Shown here piece after piece: positions 45,028-54,319 of a stretch of 64,000 nt of DNA; position 1 is the stretch's first letter, and each line of letters opens with the position of its first letter. The position numbers and the translations under genes were made by a program. Location of the stretch: positions 124,001-188,000 of the forward strand of contig NZ_BAXZ01000018.1 in the NCBI RefSeq assembly GCF_000684975.1, given 5' to 3'. This DNA comes from Paraburkholderia acidipaludis NBRC 101816. Lineage in GTDB: Bacteria; Pseudomonadota; Gammaproteobacteria; Burkholderiales; Burkholderiaceae. The notes under the pieces were generated by a model. That model did not search any database and was not told the origin of the DNA. It saw only the letters and a program-made list of their open reading frames with translations.

Positions 45028-46038
45028 ATGTCCACCGGCACGCCGCTTCCCACCGACCACACGATCGACGGCGAGCCCATCCCCACGCTCGACGGGATCG
45101 CCTCGCAGCATTTCGCGCTCGCGCCGTGGGTGCTGCGCACGCCGGTATTCGAGCGCAACGACCTGCCCTCGCTCGAAGACACGCTCGTCAACTTCAAGTT
45201 CGAACTGCTGCAGGCGAGCGGCAGCTTCAAGGTGCGCGGCGCGTTCACGCACCTGCTCGCCCTCGACGCCGCGCAGCGCAGCGCCGGCGTCACCTGCGTC
45301 TCGGGCGGCAATCATGCGATCGCCGTGTCCTACGCGGCGATGCGGCTCGGTATCAGCGCGAAGGTCGTGCTGTTCGCCACCGCGAGCGCGGCGCGCGTGG
45401 CGCAGTGCCGGCGCTTTCACGCCGAAATCGTCATGGCCGGCAACAGCAGCGAAGCCTTCGACATCGTCCGGCGCATCGAGTCCGAGGAAGGCCGCTATTT
45501 CGTGCATCCGTTCAATGGCTATCGCACGGTGCTCGGCACGTCTACGCTCGGCTACGAGTGGGCCACCCAGGCGAGCGACCTCGACGCCGTGATCCTGCCG
45601 ATCGGCGGCGGCGGTCTCGCCGCGGGCGTCGCGACGGCGCTGCGGCTCGCGAATCCGCGCGTGCGCGTGTACGGCGTCGAACCCGCCACCGCCGACGTGA
45701 TGAGCCGCAGCTTTGCCGCGAACCATACGGTGCGCATCAGCCACATGCATTCGATCGCCGATTCGCTGATGGCGCCGCACACAGAGCAATACAGCTACGA
45801 ACTGTGCCGCCGCCATCTGGAGCGGATCGTCACGGTGTCGGACGACGAACTGCGCGCCGCGATGCGGCTGCTGTTCGACCACCTGAAACTGGCCGTGGAG
45901 CCCGCCTGCGCGGCGGCCACCGCGGGCCTCATCGGGCCGCTGCGCGACGCCTTGCAGGGACGGCGCGTGGGCGTCCTGCTTTGCGGGACCAATACCGACC
46001 CGGCAAGTCTTGCCGGCCAACTCGTGCGCGCGCCATAA
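45028..46038 (+). CDS. PLP-dependent serine/threonine dehydratase-like enzyme
   Basis: 336 residues, fold-type II PLP family. The cofactor lysine is Lys68 in LLQASGSFKVRGA; the phosphate-binding loop is IGGGGLAAGV; VSGGNHAIAVSYAAMRLG is the substrate loop. The family includes threonine dehydratase, serine racemase and hydroxy-aspartate dehydratase, which cannot be separated here. No regulatory ACT domain is present, so it is not a biosynthetic IlvA. It follows argE by 26 bp. Confidence 0.88.
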   Translation: MSTGTPLPTDHTIDGEPIPTLDGIASQHFALAPWVLRTPVFERNDLPSLEDTLVNFKFELLQASGSFKVRGAFTHLLALDAAQRSAGVTCVSGGNHAIAVSYAAMRLGISAKVVLFATASAARVAQCRRFHAEIVMAGNSSEAFDIVRRIESEEGRYFVHPFNGYRTVLGTSTLGYEWATQASDLDAVILPIGGGGLAAGVATALRLANPRVRVYGVEPATADVMSRSFAANHTVRISHMHSIADSLMAPHTEQYSYELCRRHLERIVTVSDDELRAAMRLLFDHLKLAVEPACAAATAGLIGPLRDALQGRRVGVLLCGTNTDPASLAGQLVRAP

Positions 46039-46127
46039 GTCCGGATCCGCGCCTGGCGCGGCCGCGCGGTGCCGCCGTCCGCGCGTCAGAAAGTGTCAAA
46101 TCGCTACCGCATCGCGGACGCGTTCGC

Positions 46128-46133
46128 TATCAT
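46128..46133 (+). promoter_or_regulatory. Candidate -10 box of mscL
   Basis: TATCAT in GCTATCATTGCG, the same 12-mer as in front of the DadA-like gene. It lies 55 bp before the mscL ATG. Confidence 0.4.
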
Positions 46134-46182
46134 TGCGGCATTCAGTCACAGTCAACCGCCCCTTCCCTCGGAGAGCCCGCCC

Positions 46183-46629
46183 ATGAGCATTATCAAGGAG
46201 TTCAAGGAATTCGCCGTCAAAGGCAATGTGATGGACCTCGCCGTCGGTGTGATCATCGGCGGGGCCTTTTCCACCATCGTCAACTCGGTGGTGAAAGACC
46301 TGATCATGCCTGTTATCGGCGTGGTCACGGGCGGCCTCGACTTCTCGAACCAGTTCATCCGGCTCGGGCACATTCCTGCCAGCTTCAAGGGCAACCCCGA
46401 TTCGTACAAGGACCTGCAGACGGCGGGCGTGGCCGTGTTCGGCTACGGCTCGTTCATCACGGTGCTGATCAACTTCATCATCCTCGCGTTCATCATCTTT
46501 CTGATGGTGAAGTTCATCAACAACCTGCGCAAGCCGGAAGAAGCCGCGCCCGCCGCGCCGCCGCCCACGCCGGAAGACGTGCTCCTGCTGCGCGAAATCC
46601 GCGACGAGCTGAAAAACAGCCGGGGCTGA
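46183..46629 (+). CDS. mscL: Large-conductance mechanosensitive channel MscL
   Basis: 148 residues with two membrane helices. The pore helix VKGNVMDLAVGVIIGGAFSTIVNSVVKDLIMPVIG is canonical; TM2 is SFITVLINFIILAFIIFLMVKFIN, followed by a Pro/Ala-rich linker and the C-terminal bundle helix TPEDVLLLREIRDELK. It releases solutes on sudden hypo-osmotic shock. Own promoter and terminator flank it. Confidence 0.97.
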   Translation: MSIIKEFKEFAVKGNVMDLAVGVIIGGAFSTIVNSVVKDLIMPVIGVVTGGLDFSNQFIRLGHIPASFKGNPDSYKDLQTAGVAVFGYGSFITVLINFIILAFIIFLMVKFINNLRKPEEAAPAAPPPTPEDVLLLREIRDELKNSRG

Positions 46630-46678
46630 ACGCCGTCCTTGCTGCGGTCCGCGCCAATACCCGCACAGAGCCCACACG

Positions 46679-46716
46679 AAAGCCCGCGCCGGCATGAACG
46701 CCGCGCGGGCTTTTTT
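46679..46716. terminator. Bidirectional terminator of mscL and the hybrid kinase gene
   Basis: Arms AAAGCCCGCGC (46679-46689) and GCGCGGGCTTT with TTTTTT (46711-46716), about 50 bp after mscL and 22 bp after the convergent kinase stop. Confidence 0.9.
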
Positions 46717-46738
46717 GCGCACCCTTCCTTCCCTTTCG

Positions 46739-48718
46739 TCAGCAGGCCGGACGATCCGCTGCGCGCACCACCGCCGCCTGTTCGATCAGCCGTTCGAGGT
46801 GCTCGAAGTTGACCGGCTTCGTGAGGTGCGCCGTGAAGCCCGCTTCGAGGCAGCGGCGCACGTCGTCGTCGGTGCCGAAGCCCGTAAGCGCGATGGCCGG
46901 CGCGGCCGACTGCTTGCGGAACGCGTGAATGAAGTCGATGCCGGTGCCATCGGGCAAGCCGATATCGCTCAGCACGAGGTCGAAGCGATTCCGTGACGCG
47001 AGCGCGAGCGCGTTCGCCACGCTGTCGGCCACCGCCACCTCATGCCCGAGCCCCCGTATCAATTGCGACATGACCTCCGCCGTGTCCTCGTGATCCTCGA
47101 TCAGCAGGATGTCGAGCGCGCCCGCCAGGCGCGGGCTGCCCTCATCGTCGGGGGCGGCCGCGCCCGGCGCCGGCGCGGCCGTGGGCAAGACGATCGAGAA
47201 CGTCGCCCCGCAATGCGCGCCGGGACTTTGCGCCGTCACGCTGCCGCCGTGTGCTTCGGTCAGCGCCTTCGTGACCGCAAGCCCCAGACCAAGGCCGCCG
47301 AACTGCCGCGTCATATTGTGGCTGCCCTGTTCAAAGGCATTGAAGAGCTTGCCGATCTGCTCCGGCGCGATGCCGATGCCCGTGTCCTCCACTTCGATCA
47401 GCACCTGCATGCGCGCGTCGCGCGTGCGCACGTAAATGTGGCCGCCGTCCGGCGTGAACTTCGCCGCATTGCGCACGAGGTTCCAGAACATCTGCTGCAA
47501 ACGCGCGCGATCGCCGCGCACGTAATGATGCTGCGCACGCAGATCGACGTGCACGTCCTGCTGCTTCACCTGGATCTCGCTGTGAAAGAGTTCGAGCACG
47601 GCGTCGATCACCTCATGCACGTCCACGGTATCGAGCGCGAGGCTCAGCTTGCCGTTGGCCACGCGCGTGAGGTCGAGCAGATCGTCGATCAGCCGCGCCT
47701 CGAGCTCGATATTGCGGCGGATCATCAACACGCCCGCGCGCGCCGCCTCCGGCAAGTCGGGAATCTGCTCGATGAGCCGCGTGCCGGCCAGCACCGGCGT
47801 GAGCGGCGTACGCAGTTCGTGCGAGAGCATCGCGAGGAAGCGGTCCTTGGCGCGGTTGGCCTCTTCCGCCGTCTGGCGCGCGGTCTGCTCGGAAGCGAGC
47901 AGACGCTCGCGTTCTTCCGTCGACTCGCGCTGCGCATGGATATCGGTGCAGCTGCCGAACCATTTGTTCACGCCGCCGCGCGGATCGCGCATCGCAACGA
48001 TACGGACATCGAACCAACGATACGCGCCATCGTGGCGGCGAATGCGCAGTTCGTGCCGATAGTCGGTCGCGCCGCTCGCCACCGCCTTCAGCCAGCTGAG
48101 CCGGATCTCCTCCTGGTCGTCGGGATGCACGGCGTCGAGCCAGGCGAGGCCGTTCGAATAACGGGCGTCGAGACCCGTGTAGTCGAGCCACTGCTTCGAC
48201 AGGAAATCGCAGTTGCCGTCCGCGCAGCAAGTGAGCACGAGGTGCGGGAGCGCCTCCGAGAGCGTCCGGTAATGCTCTTCCCGATCGCGCAGCAGCAGCG
48301 CTTCGTCGGAGGCGCGCTGCAGCGCGACCTGCGAGAGCACGCGCGCGACGGCCTCGGGCAGATAGTCGAGGTAGTCACCCGATTTCGGCACGACATCCGA
48401 AACGCCGGCGCGCAGCGCCGCGATCACGCGCGACTCGTCCGTGAAGCCCGTGACGAGTATCGCCGGCACGCGCACGTCCTGGGCGCGCAGGCGGCGAAAA
48501 AGATCAAGGCCGGTTTCCGCGCTGTCCAGCTGATAGTCGAGCACGAGCACGTCGGGCGTGCGGGCGGCAAGCACGGCAAGCGCCTCGCTCACGCTCGCGC
48601 AGGTATCCACGAGCGCGCCGGCGCGAACGAGCGACTTGCGCGCGAGCCGCAGGATGCCTTCGTCGTCGTCGACGACCAGCACGTGCGCGCCCGCCAACAG
48701 GGTGACTTCGTCGTTCAT
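46739..48718 (-). CDS. Hybrid sensor kinase: receiver, PAS, histidine kinase, receiver
   Basis: 659 residues, soluble. Domains in order: REC1 (about 12-128, phosphoacceptor Asp61 in VLVLDYQLD), PAS-PAC (about 145-265), HisKA with His300 in LAMLSHELRTPLTP, ATPase lobe with N-box NLVRNAAKFTP and DTGIGI / GGLGLGLAV, and REC2 (about 535-650, Asp585 in LVLSDIGLPDG). The leading REC suggests it receives phosphate from the kinase two genes upstream as well as signalling itself. It is third in a minus-strand cluster of kinase, single-receiver protein and hybrid kinase, gap 70 bp. Confidence 0.92.
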   Translation of the reverse strand: MNDEVTLLAGAHVLVVDDDEGILRLARKSLVRAGALVDTCASVSEALAVLAARTPDVLVLDYQLDSAETGLDLFRRLRAQDVRVPAILVTGFTDESRVIAALRAGVSDVVPKSGDYLDYLPEAVARVLSQVALQRASDEALLLRDREEHYRTLSEALPHLVLTCCADGNCDFLSKQWLDYTGLDARYSNGLAWLDAVHPDDQEEIRLSWLKAVASGATDYRHELRIRRHDGAYRWFDVRIVAMRDPRGGVNKWFGSCTDIHAQRESTEERERLLASEQTARQTAEEANRAKDRFLAMLSHELRTPLTPVLAGTRLIEQIPDLPEAARAGVLMIRRNIELEARLIDDLLDLTRVANGKLSLALDTVDVHEVIDAVLELFHSEIQVKQQDVHVDLRAQHHYVRGDRARLQQMFWNLVRNAAKFTPDGGHIYVRTRDARMQVLIEVEDTGIGIAPEQIGKLFNAFEQGSHNMTRQFGGLGLGLAVTKALTEAHGGSVTAQSPGAHCGATFSIVLPTAAPAPGAAAPDDEGSPRLAGALDILLIEDHEDTAEVMSQLIRGLGHEVAVADSVANALALASRNRFDLVLSDIGLPDGTGIDFIHAFRKQSAAPAIALTGFGTDDDVRRCLEAGFTAHLTKPVNFEHLERLIEQAAVVRAADRPAC

Positions 48719-48788
48719 GCGCCGGACGTTCCTCCAGGAGTCAAAGTTGCGCAGGGGATGGATCGATGCGTCGAGCCGCCGGGTGTCG

Positions 48789-49265
48789 CTAACGCGCGTA
48801 GCGATGCCCCGGCGGCAGTTTCACGACCTGCAGGAAGAAGCCGAGCCGCCGCACGGCTTCGATGAACGCGTCATATTCGACCGGTTTCGTGATGTACACG
48901 TTGCAGCCCAGTTCGTAGCAGCGTTCGATCTCGCGCGGGTCGTCGGTGGTGGTGAGCACGATCACCGGCACCGACGCCGTGGCCGGATCGGCCTTCAGGC
49001 GGCGCAAAACCTCGAAGCCGTCCACGCGCGGCATGCGCAGATCCAGCAGCACGACGACGTTCGCAAGCTCTTCGCGCGACGGCACATCCGCCCCGGCGGC
49101 TCCTGCGGCAGGCGGCCCGAAGAAGTAGTCGAGCGCCTCCTGGCCGTCCGAAAACCGCACGAAGCCATTCGAGACCCCCGAACGCCGCAGGTTGCGCTCA
49201 ACCAGCGTCGCGTGGCCATCGTCGTCTTCGATCAGCACGATGCTGACCCGTTCCTCGTCCGTCAT
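48789..49265 (-). CDS. Stand-alone response regulator receiver (Rcp1-like)
   Basis: 158 residues, one receiver domain and no output domain. Phosphoacceptor Asp75 is in VVLLDLRMPRVDGFEVLRRLK; acidic pocket LIEDDDGHA; switch in VIVLTTTDD and the KPVEY lysine. A loop insertion (GPPAAGAAGADVPSREE) and the Y-F-L tail match the Rcp1 group, which usually pairs with a phytochrome-like or CHASE-type kinase. Start at 49265 has GGGGAG at a normal distance; the extension to 49313 is not conserved. It lies between two kinases and could shuttle phosphate. Confidence 0.9.
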   Translation of the reverse strand: MTDEERVSIVLIEDDDGHATLVERNLRRSGVSNGFVRFSDGQEALDYFFGPPAAGAAGADVPSREELANVVVLLDLRMPRVDGFEVLRRLKADPATASVPVIVLTTTDDPREIERCYELGCNVYITKPVEYDAFIEAVRRLGFFLQVVKLPPGHRYAR

Positions 49266-49331
49266 CTCATCTCCCCGATGGGCACGTACCGGCTCGTGGC
49301 CGGGCCGCCGCACCGCTTCGTACCGTAGCGC

Positions 49332-50951
49332 TCATGCCGCACGCAAAGGTTGCTCGGGCAGCGCGACGAAGAACGTCGAGCCCACCCCTTCGGCCGATTC
49401 CACCCACATCTGCCCCCCATGCCGCTCCGCAATGCGGCGAGCGAGCGCGAGCCCGATGCCCTCGCCGCCCGAATCGCCGCCGTGCAGGCGCTGAAACGCG
49501 CGAAAGAGCTTCGGCTGCCAGGCCTCCGGGATGCCCACGCCATTGTCGCGCACATAATAGGTTCGCGTGCGCGGCGCACTCACGCGCACCGGCGCGGCGG
49601 GCCCCTGCCCATCGGCCCGCACGTCGAGCGCGCCGATCTCGATACGCCCCGCCCGTTGCGGGTCGAGATGGCGCAGCGCGTTCTCGATCAGATTGCCGAA
49701 AATCTGCTCGATGGCCGCGGGATCGCCCCACGCGGGCGGCAAATCGCGCACGTCGATGCGTGCTGCATCGGGCACCGCGTCGAGGCCAACCAGCACCCGC
49801 TCGACGATGCGCCCCATGTTGACGCGCTGCCAGCGATACTCCAGCCGCCCGGCGCGCGAAATCCGCAACAGCGCGTCGATGATCGCCGCCGCGCGCGCCA
49901 CCGCCTGGCGCAGGAATTGCAACGACTCGTCGACGTCGCCGTCGAGCAGCTCGGTCACGCGGCGATGCTCGTCGGCGGGCAGCCCGGCTGCGTCGATGCG
50001 CGCGCGCAGGTCATCGCAGGAAACCTGCAGCTCCTTCGAGAATCCCTGCAGATTCACGAGCGGCGAGCGCAGATCGTGCGAGACGCTGTAGATGAACATC
50101 TCGTTGTCCTGCGTCTCCTGGCGCAAATGCTCGTTGGCGTGCGCGAGATCGGCGGCGCGCCCCTGCAATTGCTGCTTGAGCGTGACCTGCTCACGCTCGG
50201 CGTCGACAAGGCGCACGCTCGTTTGATGCAGCACCGCGTCGAGCTCGGCGATTTCGTCGTTGCCCGACAGCGCCGGCGCCAGCCGCACCCCATCGCCCAG
50301 CCGGCGGGCATTGTCGCCAAGCGCGGCAAGGCGCCGGCCCACGTTGCGCGCGAATACCGCGGCAGTCACGCCCCACACCAGCATCGAGCCGAGCACGGCT
50401 GCGATCAGCGCGTACTGCAGGCGCGCACGCGTCGCGCGCCACGACGCATTGCGCCGCGCATCGAGGCGCGCTTCCTCGGCCATGAACCCGGCCAGTTCGC
50501 TGCGCACCGTCTCGATCTCGGGCGGCAGCGTGGCGGCAGCCGCGCGCGCCCAAGCAACGCTGCGGCCGGCGCGCAGCGCATCGGCAATGTCGCCGGCCTC
50601 GGCGCGCCAGGCGTAGGCCGCCGCGCGCATATGATCGACGCGCGCGAGCTGTACCGGATTGTCGGCCACCATTTGCGAAAGCAAGGCGATGCGGTCCGCA
50701 AACTCGGTCCACACCGCATGACGGTCGATAAAGGAAGGATCGTCGAGCGCGATCCCCGTCCGTACGCGCGCGGCCTCGCGCAACAGCGGATCGACGAGGC
50801 TCGACGCCTGCCAAAGAATCTGCTTGCTGTTCTGCTCGCCTTGGGCCGCACGCACCGCGGCCTCCTGCGTATCGAACACGGCGCCAAGCAGCACGAGTTC
50901 GATGACGCTCGGAATCGCGATCAACAGCAACCCCTTGGTGAACAGTTTCAT
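49332..50951 (-). CDS. Membrane sensor histidine kinase with CHASE3-like N-terminus
   Basis: 539 residues. TM1 is at about 6-25, an extracytoplasmic helical domain of some 150 residues (CHASE3-like) follows, TM2 is at about 180-200, then a HAMP segment. The phosphoaccepting His292 is in VSHDLRSPLVNLQGF; the N-box is NLIENALRHLD and G-boxes are DNGVGIP and GGEGIGLALARRI. This kinase type often partners the Rcp1-like receiver encoded just downstream. Start at 50951 begins right before TM1 (MKLFTKGLLLIAIPSVIEL); the longer frame to 51248 is rejected. First gene of the cluster. Confidence 0.92.
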   Translation of the reverse strand: MKLFTKGLLLIAIPSVIELVLLGAVFDTQEAAVRAAQGEQNSKQILWQASSLVDPLLREAARVRTGIALDDPSFIDRHAVWTEFADRIALLSQMVADNPVQLARVDHMRAAAYAWRAEAGDIADALRAGRSVAWARAAAATLPPEIETVRSELAGFMAEEARLDARRNASWRATRARLQYALIAAVLGSMLVWGVTAAVFARNVGRRLAALGDNARRLGDGVRLAPALSGNDEIAELDAVLHQTSVRLVDAEREQVTLKQQLQGRAADLAHANEHLRQETQDNEMFIYSVSHDLRSPLVNLQGFSKELQVSCDDLRARIDAAGLPADEHRRVTELLDGDVDESLQFLRQAVARAAAIIDALLRISRAGRLEYRWQRVNMGRIVERVLVGLDAVPDAARIDVRDLPPAWGDPAAIEQIFGNLIENALRHLDPQRAGRIEIGALDVRADGQGPAAPVRVSAPRTRTYYVRDNGVGIPEAWQPKLFRAFQRLHGGDSGGEGIGLALARRIAERHGGQMWVESAEGVGSTFFVALPEQPLRAA

Positions 50952-51325
50952 GACGGCTCTGGCGCGTGGGTATCGGACTGGCGGGTCGGTGCGGCACCGG
51001 TCGACCGCAGGCACCAGAACCCGAACATTATCGGCGCGAAATATCAGGATGACAACGGATGTGACCCCTGCCACGCAATCATGACAAAAGCCCGCTTTTT
51101 TACGAATGATGGCCACACCGCGCGCGTCAGCAGGACTATTATTGAGACGGAGACAGAAAGAAGTGAAAAGGAGAGCCGGGATACCTACATCAGAGCGCGG
51201 CGAGCAGTCGGGCACGGCGACTGCGGGCACCCGCGAGGGCTCGGACAAGCTCGAATCCTCGTGAATCCTGCAGAACCCTATGCTATAAAGGATCGACGTG
51301 CGGCGCGCAAACCGGGAGTGGTCGC

Positions 51326-51823
51326 ATGGGACAGCTGCGTTTTTTGCAATCCTTTTTCAGGCGAGTTTTTATGTCCTTCCCGAAAAAGCGTAAACGCGTC
51401 AAGGCGGACGGCGACGAGTCGTTCCTTGCCGTGCTCGACCACTTCAAACCGTTCGGACAGCTCGATACCAAGATTGCGCGAGCCCGCGCCCAGGACGAGC
51501 CCGTACTCTACGCCCACATCCTGCCGGGACTCGACGTCCTGCTCTGCAGCGTGCGCGGCGCGCAGCCGCCTTATCCCGCCACGAGCGAATTGCGGCGGCG
51601 CTGCATCGAATCCATTGCGCATGCACTCGAGCAGCCCATTGAAGGGCTGGAAAACGGCGGCTACTGGTACGAGGCGGACGGCTTCGGCTTCCTCGTGTTT
51701 GCCAGCCGCGCGCGCGGCCGGATCTTGCCCGAATTCGGCGCAGCCCGCCCCGGCCTGACCACACGACGCATCACGCGCCGCCAAGGCGCAACGGGCGATA
51801 CCGTACCGCGCTCGCTGCGTTAA
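51326..51823 (+). CDS. Uncharacterised small basic protein
   Basis: 165 residues from an ATG with GGGAG seven bases upstream; an inner ATG at 51371 would give 150 residues (MSFPKKRKRVKADGDES) without a good ribosome site. It has a basic N-terminal patch (PKKRKRVK), a middle part (LYAHILPGLDVLLCSVRGAQPPYPATSELRRRCIESIAHAL), a GGYWYEADGFGFLVFASR strand block and a basic tail. No known family is recognised. Its stop overlaps that of the convergent asmA-like gene in TTAA. Confidence 0.7.
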   Translation: MGQLRFLQSFFRRVFMSFPKKRKRVKADGDESFLAVLDHFKPFGQLDTKIARARAQDEPVLYAHILPGLDVLLCSVRGAQPPYPATSELRRRCIESIAHALEQPIEGLENGGYWYEADGFGFLVFASRARGRILPEFGAARPGLTTRRITRRQGATGDTVPRSLR

Positions 51824-54171
51824 GGCTTCGCCGGCGCGCGCATCTTCTTGCCGGGCGGCGGCGCCACGGGCCGCTCGCGCATTTCCGCAAAGAGATCCTT
51901 GCATGCCAGCGGCTGGTTATTGCTCGGCGCAATCAGCGGAATCAGCGCCGCGAACGGATTGATCAGTCCGAGCCCGACCATGGCTCCGGCACGCAGCGCG
52001 AGCGCAGTCGCATCCACGCCGACGTGCGGATTCTTGAACGTTCCCTTGGCATAGAGCGGCGAGCGCAGCGAAAACACCCGAAAGCCCTTGGTGTGCGGAT
52101 GAATCTTCAGGTCCAGCGATTCGTCACGCAGATCGATCGGCCCGCTGATGTCGATCACGGCGTCGTCGGTGTCGAGGGCGAACACGCGCGGATCGAGCAC
52201 CCCGTTGGTCGCGACGAAGTCGGTGGCCGCGCAGTTGATCTTCACGTCCTGCGTGCCGAACAGCTTTTCGTACACCACATTCGCGACGTTCAGGCCCGCC
52301 GCCTCCATCAGCAGGCGGCTGATCGTGCCCTGCGTGACCAGCATCTTCACTTCGCCGTTCGAGGTCGCCGCGAGCGCGGCCGGCGAATTGCCGGTGGCCG
52401 AAAGCGAGGCGTCGCCGTTGATCTCGCCGAGCGCCGACTGCATCGCCTTGGCGTTGGGGAACAACTGCTTGAGCTTCAGATGCCGCGCCTGCGCGGAAAC
52501 GCGCGCCTTGAGCGGCACGTGGCTGCCGTCCAGCGTGAAGCGCGTGGCCAGCGTCCCGCCCGCCACGCCGAAGCGCAGCGGGTCGAGCGACAGCACGCCG
52601 TCCGTCATCACGACGTGCGCGTAGAGATCGGAGATCGGCAGGCTGCCCTGCTTGACGATGCGTCGGCCGGTGAACGTGACGTCGGTGTCGATCGCGCTCC
52701 AGCGGTCGGTGCGAAACGGCTCGACCGGAATGACGCGATCGGCGGGCTGCTTCACGGCATCTCCGCGTTTCGCCTTGCTCGCGTTGCTGTCGGCGCCGAT
52801 GATCGGGGCGAGATCGGAGAACTGCAGCAGGTTCGATACCAGTTCGCCCTTGAGCAGCGGACGCGGCTCGCGCTGCGTGTAGACGAGCGTGCCGTTCAGG
52901 TCCGAACCGCCGACGCGCCCCGTGAAATTCTCGTAGCGGAACACGCTCGCCCCGCGGTGGAACTCGCCCACGAACCGGCCTTCCGTGGCATACGGCGGCG
53001 TCTCGGGCAGCGTCACGCCGGTCAGGTTGTAGAGGTGCGCCATGCTCGCTCCCTGCAGCCACAAGCGCAGGTCGACGGCGGCCAGATGGGTGGGATCCGT
53101 GAGCGTGCCGACGAGTGCGATATGCATATCGCCTGCCCGCACGTCGGCCTGAACCGGAAAGGGGCGCTTCGGATCCTGTAGCGCGAGCACGCCGCCCAGC
53201 TTGCCGGTGCCGGACACGGACGTCTTGTTGTACGTGCCCTTGAGCGTCCAGCCGATGGCGTAAAACGGCTGGGCGGGCTTCGCGGCATTTGCCGCTAAAG
53301 CGGCGGAAGCACCTGAAGCGCCAGAAACACTCGATGCCGTGCTCGCCCAAGCCGATGCGGGCGTCGCAGCCGCGCCGACGGTGCTCGCCCCGCCTGTGGC
53401 GCCCGCGGCGCTGGCGGCACTCGCCGCACTGGCCGCACTCGCGGCCGCCGTTTCGGATGCCTGCTGGGTCTGCGCCTGCTCCGCGAGCCGACGGGCGCCG
53501 GCCGCGCCGATCGCCTGCGCCGACTCGCTGCGCGAGGTCGCCTCCTGCTGCGCCATCACGGCGCCAATCGGAATGCCGCGGCCGAGCAGATCGACGGTGA
53601 CTCGCAGATCGGTCTTCGTTTGCCGGTCGTCGACGGCAATATTGCCCGAGGCGAAGGTGATGTCGTGCAGATCGAGCTTCCAGGTGGACGGGCCGCTCGA
53701 CGAAGCCAGCTTGAACGTCCAGTTGTTGCGCCCGTCGGCAAGCCGCTCGACGTCAACGGAAGGATTCACGAGATTGATGGCCGGAATCACGATGTCGTGC
53801 ACGAGGAGCGGCAGCACCATGACCTCGAAGTCGATCTCGTCGAGCGTGGCGAAATGCGGCGACTTCGTCCAGTCCGGGTTGGCCACCTCGATGCGGGTAG
53901 CCGAAAAGCGCGGCCACGGCACCCACGCGCGCCAGCCCGTTTCACCCACCGGCGCGCGCCAGCCGACCTTCAGATCGCCCTCGATGGCGAACGGCCGACC
54001 GATAGCCTCACTCACCTTGTCGTTGACCCAGGGCTTCGCGCGATTCCAGTCGAAGGTGAGAAGAACCGCCACGAGTATCCCGACGAGGACGACGACAACG
54101 AGCGCAAGCCATGCGAAGATCCTGGCGAGCATGCGGCCAATGCCGCGAGCCTTGGGTTGCGGTGACGTCAT
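51820..54171 (-). CDS. AsmA-family inner-membrane protein
   Basis: 783 residues. One N-terminal membrane helix (about 18-40) anchors a long periplasmic beta-rich protein. The AsmA pattern is seen in FAIEGDLKVGWRAPVGETGWRAWVPWPRFSATRIEVANP and in the C-terminal half (TLATRFTLDGSHVPLKARVSAQARHLKLKQLF ... GSPIDLRDESLDLKIHPHTKGF region). AsmA-like proteins are proposed to carry phospholipid across the periplasm. Residues 232-300 are an Ala/Ser repeat interrupting the domain. It is convergent with the small basic-protein gene. Confidence 0.85.
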   Translation of the reverse strand: MTSPQPKARGIGRMLARIFAWLALVVVVLVGILVAVLLTFDWNRAKPWVNDKVSEAIGRPFAIEGDLKVGWRAPVGETGWRAWVPWPRFSATRIEVANPDWTKSPHFATLDEIDFEVMVLPLLVHDIVIPAINLVNPSVDVERLADGRNNWTFKLASSSGPSTWKLDLHDITFASGNIAVDDRQTKTDLRVTVDLLGRGIPIGAVMAQQEATSRSESAQAIGAAGARRLAEQAQTQQASETAAASAASAASAASAAGATGGASTVGAAATPASAWASTASSVSGASGASAALAANAAKPAQPFYAIGWTLKGTYNKTSVSGTGKLGGVLALQDPKRPFPVQADVRAGDMHIALVGTLTDPTHLAAVDLRLWLQGASMAHLYNLTGVTLPETPPYATEGRFVGEFHRGASVFRYENFTGRVGGSDLNGTLVYTQREPRPLLKGELVSNLLQFSDLAPIIGADSNASKAKRGDAVKQPADRVIPVEPFRTDRWSAIDTDVTFTGRRIVKQGSLPISDLYAHVVMTDGVLSLDPLRFGVAGGTLATRFTLDGSHVPLKARVSAQARHLKLKQLFPNAKAMQSALGEINGDASLSATGNSPAALAATSNGEVKMLVTQGTISRLLMEAAGLNVANVVYEKLFGTQDVKINCAATDFVATNGVLDPRVFALDTDDAVIDISGPIDLRDESLDLKIHPHTKGFRVFSLRSPLYAKGTFKNPHVGVDATALALRAGAMVGLGLINPFAALIPLIAPSNNQPLACKDLFAEMRERPVAPPPGKKMRAPAKP
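53390..53455. repeat. Ala-Ala-Ser codon repeat inside the AsmA-like gene
   Basis: Consecutive 9-bp units of the type GCACTSGCC encode AAS repeats (residues about 242-257). The region reads in frame and forms a flexible linker; length may vary between strains. Confidence 0.6.
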
Positions 54172-54319
54172 GCGCTCTCCGTGATTCTGCGTCGTTTTTT
54201 AAGGCAGGAAGCAAGCAGGCGGCGTGCCTGCCTTCGTCATGCTTTATTCCTGTTTCCTGCCTGGTGCGCAATCATGCCGTATCGCAGGCGGGCATGCACT
54301 TTTTGTTTGCAATCCTTTA

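Noticed and set aside
47042..48865. Long open frame (607 codons) opposite the hybrid kinase
   Set aside because: Antisense to a fully convincing multidomain kinase; residue bias as in other shadows.
53390..53455. Short tandem repeats as a CRISPR array
   Set aside because: Units are 9 bp, in frame and encode an Ala/Ser linker inside a coding region; there are no spacers.
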